Shown here in pieces: positions 9,553 to 23,600 of a DNA stretch of 64,000 nt. Source of the stretch: Botrytis cinerea B05.10. Lineage: Eukaryota; Ascomycota; Leotiomycetes; Helotiales; Sclerotiniaceae. A model generated the notes under the pieces. It was not told where the DNA came from. It saw only the letters and a program-made list of their open reading frames with translations, and searched no databases. How positions within the stretch are numbered: the stretch's first letter is position 1; each line of letters opens with the position of its first letter. The stretch is from NCBI RefSeq assembly GCF_000143535.2, contig NC_037313.1, positions 2,239,501 through 2,303,500 on the forward strand, written 5' to 3'. A program made the position numbers and the translations under genes.

Positions 9553-12500
9553 AACTGGGAAGAGGGACTAAAATATGGGTGTTTTGAATCAATAGTGGCA
9601 AGAATTATATCTGGCAATACTTGAATTCCAATGAAGATTAAAATCGAGCAATAAAGCATTTCATTTTGTCAATTTTAAAGGATCCTGAAACGTGCATTAA
9701 ATATCGTTCTTGTTACATGTGCCAATTTCAAATTGTGGTGAACAGCTTTCGATTGGTTTACTCTTTCTTCATCATCGCAAGTGGTAGCCCGTTTAAATGA
9801 AACTCCTTTGATTTGGAAAACTAATGTGCCTCTTGAGTGTCTGTAGAATCTGCATCTTAACCACTGAATTATGTTACGACCACAGTCGGCCAACAAAAAC
9901 TCACCTAGGCATTTTTCATGACTCTTCCCGGCTACTAATCAGATACCTTCAAGTTTTTCAGCCTACTTTATGATTACATTGCAGTACAGTGTGGCATTAA
10001 CGGCTGTATCGTGGTGACGTTAGTGTTTTTAAGAAAATAGTAAGTTGGATTTGCGAAACGATAGTATGTAGAATAAGAGAGTTGGCGACAAAAGTTATTT
10101 GTTTTAGACGATATCTCCCTTGGGGTGCTTGTAAGCTGAAAAGTTTGCCTGCTTGCGCACTCTTCGAGCTGGCAATCTCTTGCAATTCTGGGCGAATTCT
10201 TAGACATACATTGCTAGGCATCCTCGGTGTTTCGAGTCTCCGCCATAGCTGGTTTATTTCCGAGGATTCGTTTCATGGTTCGAATTCCGGACATGGAATA
10301 TTTTTTATCATTCGTAACCGCCTCCATTGTTTGCTCATCGGATTTTCGGTCACTGCGCTTAAAACTTTCAATACATAAAAACCCATTTCCCTTGTAACGG
10401 TGTTCCTGGACATTAACTTCAAATTAGAAAGGTACAAAAGATATCGTATGATACGAATTCAGAAGCAGAACTCGCAGAATTGTTCACGCGCTCGAAGCCT
10501 TGACACTAGAACATGATATTGTGAGAGAACAGCCTCCTCTCTACTATTTCTCACCTGTTTTTTTCTAGAAGCGAAATCTAGAAGACACATGGTTGAGTTA
10601 AGTTTTTGACAGCGATTAAAGATTATATACGACAATTATGCCCATTGGAAGAAAATCATTCGCAGCAAAATAGATTGTGATACAACCCCGATATGCGTAA
10701 ATGGAGTTGGAGATCTACTAAATTGAGTTTCTAGTCAACTCGAGAAATGTGGCAACCATTCTTTCTTTCGCGTTCTGTCTTTTGTTGCTCGACGGAATAC
10801 TATACTGCTTCTGAGATAGTTTATATGTGTCATCTTTTCGAGTCCAAATGAGTGAGTCACATCATAGGGAGTAGAAATGTAGTTTGAGAGCCTTATGACA
10901 TATTCACCACGACAGTTGCGAAGCCCTCGGAATTGGAATTTCTCCTGAGTGTGAGGCCATATAAAAGGCTGATTTTCCTTCAAGGTTTCGCTTCTTTAAA
11001 AGTAGGATCGAGGAATGCATCAAACGCAGCCAGGGTTTCTTCCCTAATTCTAAGAATTCTTTAAAAGTAAAGTACTCAAGTGGGATGGTTCTCAGTAGTC
11101 TATATATCTAAGGGTGAGATGTGGTGAACAAGTGTATATGTGAAGTATATACCAAAATGCTCAACGACAAAAGAACAAATAGAGTGATAACGATGAGAAG
11201 TATTTCAGGCCACATGCATATTTATTGTCCGGATCCGGGAAAGAAATGTTTTGCTCAGATAGGACGAGAACCCTCGAGCAACTCATCAAAAGGTCGTATC
11301 TCTTTGTCAAAACCGAACATTTGTGCTAGCCATGCTTCGGTACATTGCTTGCAGCGTGCATGATGTGAAGAAAGCTTCGAGAAGAGATGCAGTGGTATTT
11401 TACATAGTCACTCTCGTCTACCTACCTGATTATACCACAGGGAAATTTCAAAGTGAATCATCAACACGGAATATCAATCCATTTATTCCCACCTACTATT
11501 CTCGTACACAAATGATATCAATATTCCCTTTATAGAAAACCATAAGATATCGATTTAAGCCACAGCCCGGATTCAGATTTCAGGTCCCCAGATAATGAAT
11601 CGTTGATCCTGCTATGACAAGTTCCATATTCTTCAACCGAGACTTATTCGAGACGACGTCCAATGTATCATCTCAAAACTCCAGTATTCCCATGGACCAA
11701 CTCCGATTATGTAGAAAGGCCCTGTTTCAATTCATAGTCATCAAAACAATATCTTACATTTCTAACAACAAGAAGCCATACGACGATTGATCATTCCATC
11801 AGCAGAGAATATTCAAGAGCCACAAACAAACATATCAAGTACATCATCTACAATCGCAGCTATTCTCCCTCACTGAAGGGATCAACCAACGATTCCCCAT
11901 TCTATTCATCGACCCATTTTACGCAACTAGAACTATCCTAATCGTAACAAATTTGCCTACAGGTACAGAATCCACACTCATCAGTGCTCCCAAACCGTCC
12001 ACTGAAGCCATTCTGTGTTGACGTTTGGTATGAATAACGATGAGCTTAAGTATGCCGATAATAGAGATGATATATATACCCTAAACTCGCTGTTCCCTAT
12101 AAAAAGAATCTCTCGGAAAGAGGATAATAAATACTCATTCACTCACGCGAATCTTCAATAAATCTCGATTCTTCACTAGAAGAAACTTCCCAACGGAATG
12201 TATAATTCAAGTATACAAACTCCCGCACCCCTCTATTGTCACTTCTATACAAAGCAGGAGATTCTAAATGAAAGTCTCGAACATGTGCAGTATTTGTTGC
12301 TATTGTTGTATAGTCCAGATCTATCCCAGTCTTTAGACGCGTAGAGATATACACAACTTTATAGATTATTGAAGACATGCAGAGATAAGTATGAGAGAAG
12401 GGAATATTGCTGTCACTGCTAGATGTATAAGAGTTGATAACTTAGATGGGACTATGACAGTGAACGTAAAATTGCACATATGACAGTGTGAATCGGAAGA

Positions 12501-13000
12501 GAGAAAGATAGATAAAAGATAGCTTTCTCTGGTGAAGATTAGGTTGTCGAGTCATACGGATTGATATCCAGAATTGAGGTATCTTGATGAAATGGAAAGG
12601 GAAATTGAATTCCCACAACCTACCTCGATTTATTCATGCTTGTATTCACGAAGAAAGAAAATCCGACGTGCCAAATGAAACTTTATATAAAGACAAGAGC
12701 CTATTCTATATGACAACTACACAGACAGTGAATCCACAGAGAAGAACATTCATCTAATGGACCTCACTGCACATTATAGAATAGAAGAATCGAAAGGCTT
12801 TCTACTTTCAAATGATGCATATATCACGATACTCCTCTCGTCAACCCACAGCAAACACAGATAGCCAAACAGCCCGCTGCAAAATCTCACTCCACAAACC
12901 ATCCCTCTAATGAACAAAAGTCCGCTAGCATCTCCATTTCCGCAGACTCGAGTCCCTAATCTCCAAATCTGGAAATCTTTTCCCCGTCCTGAACCTTCCA
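9553..13000. other. Gene-poor stretch, part 1
   Basis: AT-rich sequence downstream of the HET gene with no gene I can support. An open frame at 10735-10983 (-) has protein-like composition (RGLRNCRGEYVIRLSNYIS) but no ATG and an upstream in-frame stop. It could be a relic exon. ATG-led frames at 11121-11363 (+) and 12139-12378 (-) are short and unremarkable. No tRNA, transposase or reverse-transcriptase motif was noticed. Confidence 0.4.
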
Positions 13001-16000
13001 GCCAGCAGCTTCTGAAAGCACACCAGCGTCGATCTTCATTAATTACTCGCATGCCATTCCATGCCATACCATACAGACCGTGACTAAATCCCAAGAACCT
13101 CATCTCCGGGATGCGATCTACAATAACACTCCAAAAAAAAAAAAAAACACTCTCTTACCATTCCAACTTCCCGGCATCAAGCAATCCCGAGAAAACAATC
13201 AATCAATCAAAAAAAATAAAAAATATCAACGCCTGATCATCATTCCCCAAATTTCTTATCCCGTCCCAGGCAATCCCATCCAAAGCACCCATCCCATCCC
13301 GAAATTGCTTCCATGAACCCCATCACCGGGATGCGATCTGCGCTCGACGACACACCTCTGGCATGCCACCATGATGATCTCCATATCCATCTCCATATCT
13401 CATCTGCCGTCTTTCGATCCTGGCATTTCGCGTGGCGCAAACTATTTGGTGAGTATGAGAAGCCGATGTCTAGCCTCTTGTCAATATTTCTAGACTGTTC
13501 TCGCTCTCGTCTTCTTACGGACGAGATGTTTTGTGCTGCGGGGTCTAGAATGTACGGTTCGGCGTGGGTGCACTCGGGCTGAGATGGATATGGGTTGAGA
13601 TATGCGATAGATGGGTGATAAGATAAGGCTCTGTAGTTCAAGCACGCATGATTTAATAATAGTTATCCGAGTGGATTTTGATTGTTCTTTCTGTGGGCTC
13701 TGAAGATGAGATAGCGATCTCACTGCAGAACTGCCCACATGTACTCATCCCCATGATGTTGTGCATCCAACGCATGAATCTAGAAAACAGGGTTTCCTTG
13801 TTGATGCCCCAGTATTTTATCTCCTGGCTATTTGACGGGGAACTGAGAGATCTTTGTGAAGCATGTTTCTCTCTCTATTGCAAAAGAGATGGTTCTATGG
13901 AGCTCCACTGACATGTTATTGCAAATCCCAATAAGTCCATCGCACGCCATGGAAAACCGAAAGCCCGAGACTAAAGACTACAATTCGCATCTCGTAAAAC
14001 CGCGACTGAAATACAGATTTGGGTATAAGACAACAATACTTCGAATGGGCTTAAACACTGGGCGCAGAGCGTACTACTTTGAAGAAAGATTGATGGGTCC
14101 TACCCTACCCTACCAGTCCAGTCCAGTCCAGTCTTTACGGGTCAAGATACGACATCAGAGAAGAGAATCATACCTTTCGCCCGCCCATGTTCACGCGGCG
14201 ATCAAACCGCATCATCCACCTGATTCGGAAGCCCCGACGCGGCCCGGAAGAAAAATCCCGCTGCGGCTGGTGCTGTAGTCGCTCATGCATGCATGCAATG
14301 TGAATCACTTCCCCGCCGCCCCTTTTGTCATAATTCCCAATGCCAGCCTATCAAGCCTCCGATCGTCATAATATGCAAGTCACAAAATTTTGTGACGAGA
14401 ACTATTCCTGCGAAAACAAGGTATTGCACAAATACGTTTCCGCGCAACCTATTGCGGAAGAAGAGGTTAGATGATTATGCCAGACGGAAGACTTCTAGAC
14501 CTATATGTGAGGATCTTATAGCCGTGCATGGATAGAGTATAATTTTAGTTGTAGATCATGATGAGTCATCGATATCTCCTTGCAAACTACTGGATTGCGT
14601 TTACAATCTCAGATGGAGTGATGTGATATGGTTTGCTGTATGATGCGCTGGGAAGATATTTGACGTGTTTGGAATCTTGAAGAACTGTAATTCTGCAAAG
14701 GCACCTTTCACTGGAAAGTATTACGTAAATGATGGATGTATGAGTGCGGGTGAGAAGAAGACCTTTGCTTGGTATGCAGGAAGTTAAGCGGCGGAAGGAT
14801 CCGCGCGGAAGAGTAGGGCATGGAAATGAGGAATGACTCGTAGAAAATGCAGGAGAGTGGGGATTTCAATCGCTGTGCAACATGTGCAGCAAAAACCAGG
14901 ATGACATGGATTCCCATTCACCAATTACCTTTCCTCCGCAAACAAAAGAAAGGTAACTAAGATTTCGAGAGCCAGACTCGTCGTTTCGAGTGGGATTTGA
15001 CAGCTGGGAGGACCCCAATCCATTGCGCTTAGTGCGAAAGGGCGTCTGTCAAACAAAGACGCGGCTTGAGAAGAGATGAACGCCAGTATGGAATATTACA
15101 TAGATGAGCGTGCGTGCGTTCGTATATGCGCAACATGATTGGTTGAAGTAGCATTACGCACTGATGTGCAACAGCCATAGGGATATCGATTAGACTCTGA
15201 AGAATGATGGTGAAACGAGAAAATGCTCACGAGGGATTAAAAAAACGATATCATTACACGTAGAAAGGATGAAACAAAGACGATAGTATGATATAAATTC
15301 GCACCATGACTCTCATTCCCGATAACGGAATAAGGAAATGGAGATCGGGGCATTGAGACTGTTTCGTGTGGGTTTCAGACTGTGAAGATCCCTCTACAAA
15401 GAGCATCATAGATATACCCTTTTCTCTCTGCAAACAGCAACTTTAACCCAATGCCGTTCCGGCAGTTGTTGCAAGTTGTGGAGTTGTGGCTCATGAGTCA
15501 ATTTGTAAGACAAAACTCCTTTCATTGCCATCAGGAAAAGAATGCCTATGTGGGTAGCATGGCAGTGTCAATGGAGAAATAACAGATCGAATTCACTAGG
15601 AGAGGATGGAAATACCTCGGGATCATCTCGAACTGTGTGCCGTGTTTTTCTTGGACTTTGTGGTGGGAAACCAAGTGTTCGAAGATGTGTGTGGTATGTA
15701 TCTCTTCCTTGAAGACTAGGAGATTTTATCTTAGGAAGACCCCTACTACTCGAGTAGTGTTGACGATGATACATAGGAATCATAGACAAAAGGCTAGACA
15801 ACACAATAGCCACATGCTAATTGTTAACCTTCAATCCGAAAGAAGCACTTAGATACAAGACATCGAGACTAAGTGCCTTCGCCACTGAGCTAAAAGACGT
15901 ACTTCATCACTATTCACCAACAAGCGTGGGAAAAACGTGCCATTTAACTCGCGATGTGAATCTCGACGCCATAGTCAGAAGCTAACACGGCGATCGCACG

Positions 16001-17400
16001 GTAAGAGGAAACTTCTGCAGACAGCTCAATGGGTATCTGAGGCTTGAAAGACTAAATACGGGCGGGCTATAGTGATGCCTCTAGAAAAACCCATCCCTTG
16101 GGGCCTTAGCTTAGGGGTCCGCCTATCTCTTTAGTGGTGGTGCAAAGCACTAAATACACGCTATCAGTCTAACCCAGACCCTTGGAACGCGGAGCATTTG
16201 ATTTGAGATATGGAAATGTTAACGTGACAGACTTCTGCGCTTGAGTTTTTCGAAAAGCCATAACCTTCGCACCTTCGCTTTCGAATGCGATCGAGAAAGC
16301 GGGCGGGCTATAGAGTTTTTTTTCTTTCTTTTTTTTTTGTCCCAGAACATTCGTATTCGATGATGTATGTACAAATTTCAGACATCCTCCGGAGCCCCTG
16401 GCGATCCAATCAATAGAGGCAAACAAATACCCCATAAAAGCACTCTCACCCAGCCCGGCGTTGTTCCAGACATCCCCATAATATCTCGCGGTTGAAAGAT
16501 TCCGCTTTTCCATCTCGTATCAGTGATGAGTGACCCAACAAACTTCCCAGGAAAAATCGAGCAACAGAACTTTCTTTCTCGACTTGCTCTTCTATCATTC
16601 GGTCTCCAGTCTTTTCTTGCTTTGTTCGAAAAACGGTGTTTGCTTTTCGGGGTAGGCCGATGGGCCGACTGGGCGTTCATTCATTTGTTTTGGAACTGGG
16701 CAATTTCCAGAGCCAAAGTACTGGGTGAGACCTTTTGAGGCGGAGCATTTTCAGAATACTTGCATTAGAAATTATACTCCGTCGAAGTGACCTGATTTTA
16801 AAAGCTCTGGGACAATCCGAGGTAAAACGGGCTTGTGGCATGGCATCTGCGAAGAAGCTCCATCAGGTCCCAAGATGATGTTACAAACTGTGTGCTATTT
16901 CTGATACTCCTTGCAAAGGCAATCTCATCACAAGAGCGTCGTGTGAGGAACCATAAATTCGGTAGAGTCCCCATTATACATGCAGTAGTACCGTCGCATG
17001 TCTACTCCTGAGATTGATAGAAGGGGAATTTCCCGTTGATTCACCCATTTCGAATCCGATGTCTCTGTTCCGGCCAGAAAAAAAAAAAAAAAGAGAAGAA
17101 AAGGGGGATGGAACAAAATATCCAGTCCTTGAACATTCCATCCAGATTCCAGCAGTTCTCTGAACCCGATTCTCAAATCACAAGTGGTTCAGTCCCGTAT
17201 TCTTGGCGTGGTATGTTTCGCACTCCTTTATGCTCCAGCTCCAAAACGACCGGACAGACGAGGCACGCAAGGCAAGCGAGGCAAATACACACATACGGTA
17301 CCTACATTAGATCCGCTGCTGGTGTGCATGTATATTCATCCAAATAGACACATACGTACGATAGATACATGCTGGCACTGCTCACGCACGAAGCTTTCAC
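13001..17400. other. Gene-poor stretch, part 2
   Basis: No recognisable gene. Noted items: two stretches about 220 bp apart, near 13096-13120 and 13317-13341, share CATCNCCGGGATGCGATCT. There are short repeats (TACCC, then AGTCC) at about 14100-14132 and a palindromic GCATGCATGC at about 14284. Homopolymer T/A runs lie at 16315-16340 and 17080-17095. Small ORFs at 13313-13582 (+) and 13856-14278 (+) lack convincing composition and overlap the repeats. Confidence 0.4.
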
Positions 17401-17710
17401 GCTCTAAGAAACCCCCGCATGCTCCCCACCCCAAATCTTAAGACAATCACGACGAAACAAAAAGGAAAACCATTCGACATCATCATCATCATCATCATAA
17501 GATTAAGCATAATAAGCATTAAGGTAAACTTTGCCAACAGAGCGCGGGAGTGTGCATACTTTGCCGAATCCGGTCGCCTACAGATTTGGTTGATTTCTTA
17601 GTGGTGGGATGATGTTTGGTAGGGCTTGTAAGTAGGTGGCGTGGGGGTGAACTTCTAGTATCTAGGGGGGTATCTATGTGCTGGTTTGGGTTATAGAGTA
17701 TGTTTGAGAG

Positions 17711-17778
17711 TATGTATGTATGTATGCATGTATGTATGTATGCATGTATGTATGTATGTATGTAGGTAGGTAGGTAGA
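17711..17778. repeat. ATGT/AGGT tetranucleotide microsatellite
   Basis: About 17 tetranucleotide units, mostly ATGT with scattered ATGC, ending in four AGGT units. Confidence 0.9.
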
Positions 17779-18169
17779 TATGCTGTACTCCGGACCTACA
17801 GTACAAGTTACCCTTAATATGCACCAGTGATTAATTCTTACGGGCACGGAAAAAGTATAGGTAGGTCTATTTACAAGTCTGGAACGTCTAGAATCTCGTA
17901 TCATATTTTAGTCCTTCGATCAATGCATCCTAAATTCTAGAATGCTGAGAATACTCGAGTTTGTTTTCTAGAAAGTCATGATGTTCAGATGTGAGGTTGG
18001 ATGCGTGTTGGTGGCTTTTCATTTCCAGCGTCTCCTGAGGGCCAGGAGTAGTTCACGCCGAGCTGCTCGCATCCCAGGTTCTGGAAATCGTTCCATTCGT
18101 TCTCACGGTACAGTGTAGAAGCGGGAGAAAAGTCTCGAAAGGTATGTTAATTCGTATCTGTCTATGCGT

Positions 18170-18203
18170 GTATGTATGTATGTATGTATGTATGTATGTA
18201 TGT
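18170..18203. repeat. TATG tetranucleotide microsatellite
   Basis: Eight uninterrupted TATG units, the same motif as the larger array 400 bp upstream. Confidence 0.9.
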
Positions 18204-18313
18204 TGGTGGCGCTTCTGTTACAGATAAAGTAGGAGGGGAACCCCCAAATCTCCGTCCCATGTCCATCTCAATATAACTGTTTTCCTCCGAAAGGATTCGG
18301 AACATACCATAGC

Positions 18314-18352
<39 letters not shown>
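18314..18352. repeat. ATG trinucleotide microsatellite, 13 units
   Basis: Thirteen uninterrupted ATG units. They create artificial poly-Met and poly-His open frames that should not be taken as genes. Confidence 0.95.
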
Positions 18353-18353
<1 letters not shown>

Positions 18354-20600
18354 CTGCTTCTCGGACCTGGGAATGTTCTTTTGGCTACTTTCTCCTTTTC
18401 AAGAAGCTTGGCCGTGTTGTCAACACTGGAACCATTCCAGTCACATGCTTTTTGACTCTTCACGGCCTGATGCTGGTGGGCAGGCTCATGTTGTGCACTG
18501 TAGATGGCAGGTTAAGATATGCAAGGTGATAATGCTGCTCGACGATTACGGTTGATCAGATACCTGTTCGCGTGGGGTTTCATTGGTTTTGGACGGCATG
18601 ATCACGTATTGCGGGCCGCTGTGATGATAATGCGATAAAAATTGAAGAATGAGTGGATGTGAATGTTTTCATCGCGATGAGCATTATTAGATAGTAACGA
18701 TACAACGTCTCATCACATACACACGTCCATACATAACATAACGGGTGCAAATCTTAATGAATTTGGAGCCCCGGCGCTTGGATTCCCCCTGCTTATGATA
18801 ATTTTTGGTCAACAGTGAGGTTGCCCGTTTTTCTTGGCTCTGGCTTGCTTCGCATCACATCACATCATCATTTCTGTGGACAGATCGTCATGTTTCTGAC
18901 CCATTCTACACGCAAAACATTTCCAGTCGGACGTAACGGCGACTACCGTGAGAATGCCGGTGTAGGCCTACATGGGAATTTGTCTAAGCGCATAATTCAA
19001 GTCTCCATAATGCCCATTGAATAGAAATAAAGTCGTAGATGATCATGGAGATCCTATCCACATTGATCTCATAATTTTGCTCAGCATGAATAAGTGAGCA
19101 AGTGATGTGCTCTATTCAGAAGGCAGTCCAGCATATCAAGGCGTGATGATTTTGGTTTTCCGAACCGGTCAAGTCGTGACCGGAGCTGGGCTTGGTCCTC
19201 CATGCTAACATCTTACCCGCTGTCAGAAAGGAAGCTATTGGGGAGCTCGTCAACATGATAAATTAACGATTGTATGAACAACGCGTGCGGAAACCGATCA
19301 AGGGAAGAGTGGAATCGCACGTGTTTGATTCGCACTCGATCGCCTTGAGCTCCTTCACGCTCGAACCAGGGTAATGTGAGACAAAGACAAAGACACAGGC
19401 ACAGGCACAGCAAGACGTACAGACTCCAGATCATAAGGTTGTGCGACGGTCCGGACAATTATCAGCATCGGCACAGTCTCAGAATCTGCGAACGTTGTGT
19501 TGAAGATATCTGATAGTAACCCAAGCCAGTCGGAAGGACGTGGTTTGACGGATTGCAACCATAAGGTAGCAATCCCGAACAGTGAACCAACCATTTTCCA
19601 ATTTGGATTGGTACTTTCTGATCCGAGCCGTGTCGTTACTGGATCAAGAAAAGGTTGGCACTTTGAAAGGTGGATGTTGTTCCTCATATAGGACCGAACC
19701 CCGAAATAATCCTGGGGAACGTGCGCAGGTCCAAAATTGGCTGCAGTGAGGCTGCATGGAACGGCGATGGCTAGGATACGGAAATCCTGGAAAATCCTAG
19801 AAATGTCTCATGAACCTTGAAGAAGCCCCAAGCTCGAACTGACGAAAAGGGTCCCCGACTCCCCGCCTAGCTACTTGAAAGAGAAGCGAAGGGAAGAGAA
19901 TACGAAAAGAGACAGATCTAGCCGGTGGCAAAGGAATCCCCCAATTTTCGGCTATGGGCGAGAGTTGCGTGAACGTTGGCACGTTTGTTGGATGTTTCTT
20001 TTGTCGATTGATTGATTGATCGCTCGTATATCGAGGACGTCAATAATTTCACAGCAATGGATATGGCCGCGCACTTTTATCATAAATAGAATCCAATCCG
20101 TAAAATGAAAGGAATAGACGGTGGGGACGGAGCACAAAACCTCATGATAGCAATCAAAGTCCAGGGAAAAAGAATGGCGGCAACCACACACCATGACTGC
20201 ACTGCATGTAGATTGTATTCAATCGGATCGAGGTAAAAGAAGAGTTCTGATGGAAATACCCCACGTCGATCGATATATTGAATGCTAACTGCTGCTGTAA
20301 CCGTAACTTGTGGCTTGATTTGTTGGAGGGACGGAAAAATGGCCTCTTGGGCAGATACACTTCCGACCTCTAGATTATCGTGAGGCTGTCAAGGACACAC
20401 AGACAGGTGAGCCGTGAATGGCACCAGCCAAGGGTGTTGTTTAATTCACCTGCTACGACATCAATGTGTGTATATATATAAATACATACCAGGTATGTAG
20501 GGTCTGTGTGAGGTCTAGTCCATGGTTGAGCACCGTTTGTAGCTGAGGATGGGAGTTTGAAAGAAGAAGGGGGAAAGGTGTTTTCTGGTACCTGACAATA

Positions 20601-23600
20601 CACAACATGCGAAGCTGCGCAACTTCATTCTCTCTCGTTTCCAGGAATCAGGAAATATCGTCCCCATTTCTCAAAAGTTGTCTCAGTCTAGACGAGCAAC
20701 CATTGCTATTTTCATACGTTCGGTAATTGTCAGGAACTGATACTGCGCTGCGCCTTATGGACTTCAAGGGCATGATAGATATCAGAAAGGCGCGCAGGTT
20801 CTAAGGCTCGATTGAGGACAGTACGCCGTCACCTCGGGGTGTCCTTTCAAGGGGAGCCGTTAGACCCCCGAATATTACCCCAAATAGGACAGAAATGGGG
20901 GGGGGAGAGAATTTAAATTATTGCTGCCAATCAAGAGCCCCTGTGAATGAAATTCCTTCGATTATCCCTTTAGCATTGGCCTGAAAAGGAAGAATAGACG
21001 TGAAGCACATATGATTTCAATATCACACAATTGGACCTATAAAATACCTTGTCTTGTATATGCTCCTTGACCGTTCCTTGAACAGGCATGAAATGCAGTA
21101 CAGAGCTGAAGAATCGACGTCTTTCTTCGCATCACACGGAGGGGAACAGACATCAATATCATTCATGCCTTGCAGAAGAGTGCGAACGTGAGAATTGGTT
21201 GTTCATGGCCAGATGCTTCTGCTGCGCCAACCTATCGCAATGGCTGGCCTCTTGGATGCCCTCAATAATGCCACAGCTGGACTGATGGACCCCTCCCACC
21301 TGCGTGACTTTCTCAAACTGCAGCGAACTCTTCCCTGTCACACCTTTTACGAAACAGCAGAACTCGACCTCGCGACAAAATGCCATTGATATTGAATCTA
21401 TGTGAATCTTCCCAGTATCCAATTCGGTTGGTGTAAAGTGCCTTTCCATGCTCCTTCTTGCCTTTATTCATCGCCATCGCCATCGCCATCGCCATCACAT
21501 CACACTCATTCTCTAGCTCAGCAATCCGTGACCCCTTCATTGGCTCTTTGCACACCCGAGAATCCTACACCACCATCAATCAAGCAACGCGCAGCCCAGG
21601 CACAGCTCTTTAATTGGCGTGTGCGGCCGTTTCGTCACTCCCTCTTTCGGCGTTCTCTTGCTCCACTAAATCTCACGAGTAGCCCTTGCATCCTTCGTAG
21701 GTTATCGAATTGAATTAACAATTAACGTGCCGAGCGTGCGTCTCTCGAGAGGAAAAGAAGCAAAGAGCAGCGACAAGGTTTGAGCAGGTGCAGCTAGGGA
21801 ACATGGGAAAATAAAAATTAGTCGGTCGTCGAAGGAACAGCAATAAAAGCTAGAATCCTTGTTGGTGTGGCTACGGTGTACGTCCTTACTCTGTAGGACT
21901 GCTTCATTAAACCTTACTCTTCGCATCCTTACGGTTTGCGCTGTGGATGGAAAAGGCCATGTCATTGGAGGGGAAGGAGATAACAACGTGCTCTTGATGT
22001 GACTTGATAGGGGAAAGCTGTTTTGTGAATAAGATCTCACATACGAGTCCTACGGCATTACAACCGTCTCCTTGGACCGTCACCGTTACCGTTACCAGAA
22101 AATCGCCGGAAAATCAATTACAAATCCTAGTCAAGGTTTTTGCACAATAACAATACAATCACTAGAGTAAAAGACGACCCCGTAGCAGAGAAGAGGGAAA
22201 GGAGAGTACAATCAGTGCAAAGAGGTGAAGAGCGTGGAAAGTCCTGCGATTGCATTATTATATCACATCCACCATCATCCGTGTAGACTGTCAACACCAA
22301 ACGTCAAAAGGAATCATTGAATGAAAATCTCCAAAGTGACATCCACAACGACACGCACCAGAATCCAGAATTCCACATTTGCAACTACCTAGGTCGATTT
22401 TCTTGTTTGCACGGTGCACAATTTCCCAAATCTGGGGGACCCATTTTGCTGCAAGGGAAGAGAAGAAGGACAAACCTGGGAACTCCGCCAAAAGGAAGAT
22501 AGTGGTCCTTGAGTAATAGAAAACGCGAGTGACAGTGAGAGTGACAGTGAGAGTGAGAGTGTGATTGCGATTGCGATTGCGATTGAGCGATAGAGAGGGA
22601 GTGGGCGGAAAGGGACGAGGGCGAATTCTTTCCACCCGTTGGTTCTCTGGAGAGCGACATTCGCATTGACTACGAGCGTCTACAACTTCTACTAGAACGC
22701 CAGCTACATCGACCTTGACCTTGACCTTGACCTTGACATTGACATTGACATCGGCAGCGACATCGACATTTCCGACGCCAGCCACGTCTACTAAGAATAC
22801 CTCTCTCTCGCACACACACACCAACGTCCGATTACATCTTCACACAAAACAATCCGCGAATGAATGCGATTGCATCTCTCCCCATCAAGTGCGAAAGATT
22901 CCAAACAGCCAGACTCTCCCCACAAACTTCACCCCTCGAGTCAATTCACGTCACTTCACTTCACTTCACTTCACTTCACTTATTAATCATTATTATTAAA
23001 TCTTGCACACAAAAGAGCAGAAGGGAGGGTTGCGCATTCGAAGAAAAATCGATCGACCGAGCCAATTCCTGGAACCCTTGCATGATATCTGTGCATCAAC
23101 CATCAACCATACCGGTCCATACATACATAGGGTGCTATCCCATACCGGATCCCTCGCACCCCCAAGGACATACACCCAATACCCAACACCCACCACCACC
23201 AAAAGACACCATCCACTCGCCCACCGTAACAACCTTGAAGGGACCTTGTTTTAATCAATACAAGTACCTTCATAAGTACATCAGCAAGTACCTGACCTTG
23301 GGTTCTTATTACTCGCACCTCTCGAATCGATCCATTGGGATTTCCTGCATCTTCTGCATAGTCACATACACCCACACCCACACCCACATCCACATTCACA
23401 CCCGAACACACACACTACTCACATACTTGCACATCTATATCCTTCCTTCCTTCCTCGACACCTATACTCTTGCGGTGCCAGAGCTACAGGCAAAACTTAC
23501 TTACGACTGAGCAACGAGAGTGGGGTTTATTGTGTTGTATTGCCTGGCCGGTCTCGATCCGATTCCTCGATTTCCTTTTTTTGACAATTCAGGTTTCAAC

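Larger units (their letters stand above)
17401..20600. other. Gene-poor stretch, part 3, microsatellite-rich
   Basis: No gene recognised. It contains the ATGT repeats at 17711-17778 and 18170-18203 and the ATG trinucleotide run at 18314-18352 (separate entries). A short ATC/CAT run lies at about 17478-17500 and an AAAGAC/GGCACA repeat at about 19383-19410. The open frames here are repeat-derived (runs of Met, His or Tyr-Ile-His-Thr). Confidence 0.4.

Noticed and set aside
15815..15905. tRNA-like word TAGCTCAGTGGCGAAGGC on the minus strand
   Set aside because: No matching acceptor stem, anticodon arm or T-loop (GGTTCGAATCC) at the right distance.
18218..18529. Poly-His and poly-Met ORFs
   Set aside because: Produced by the 13-unit ATG repeat on either strand.
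22291..22824. 177-codon minus-strand ORF
   Set aside because: Val/Asp/Lys repeats derive from hexanucleotide arrays; no ordered domain and no conserved start context.
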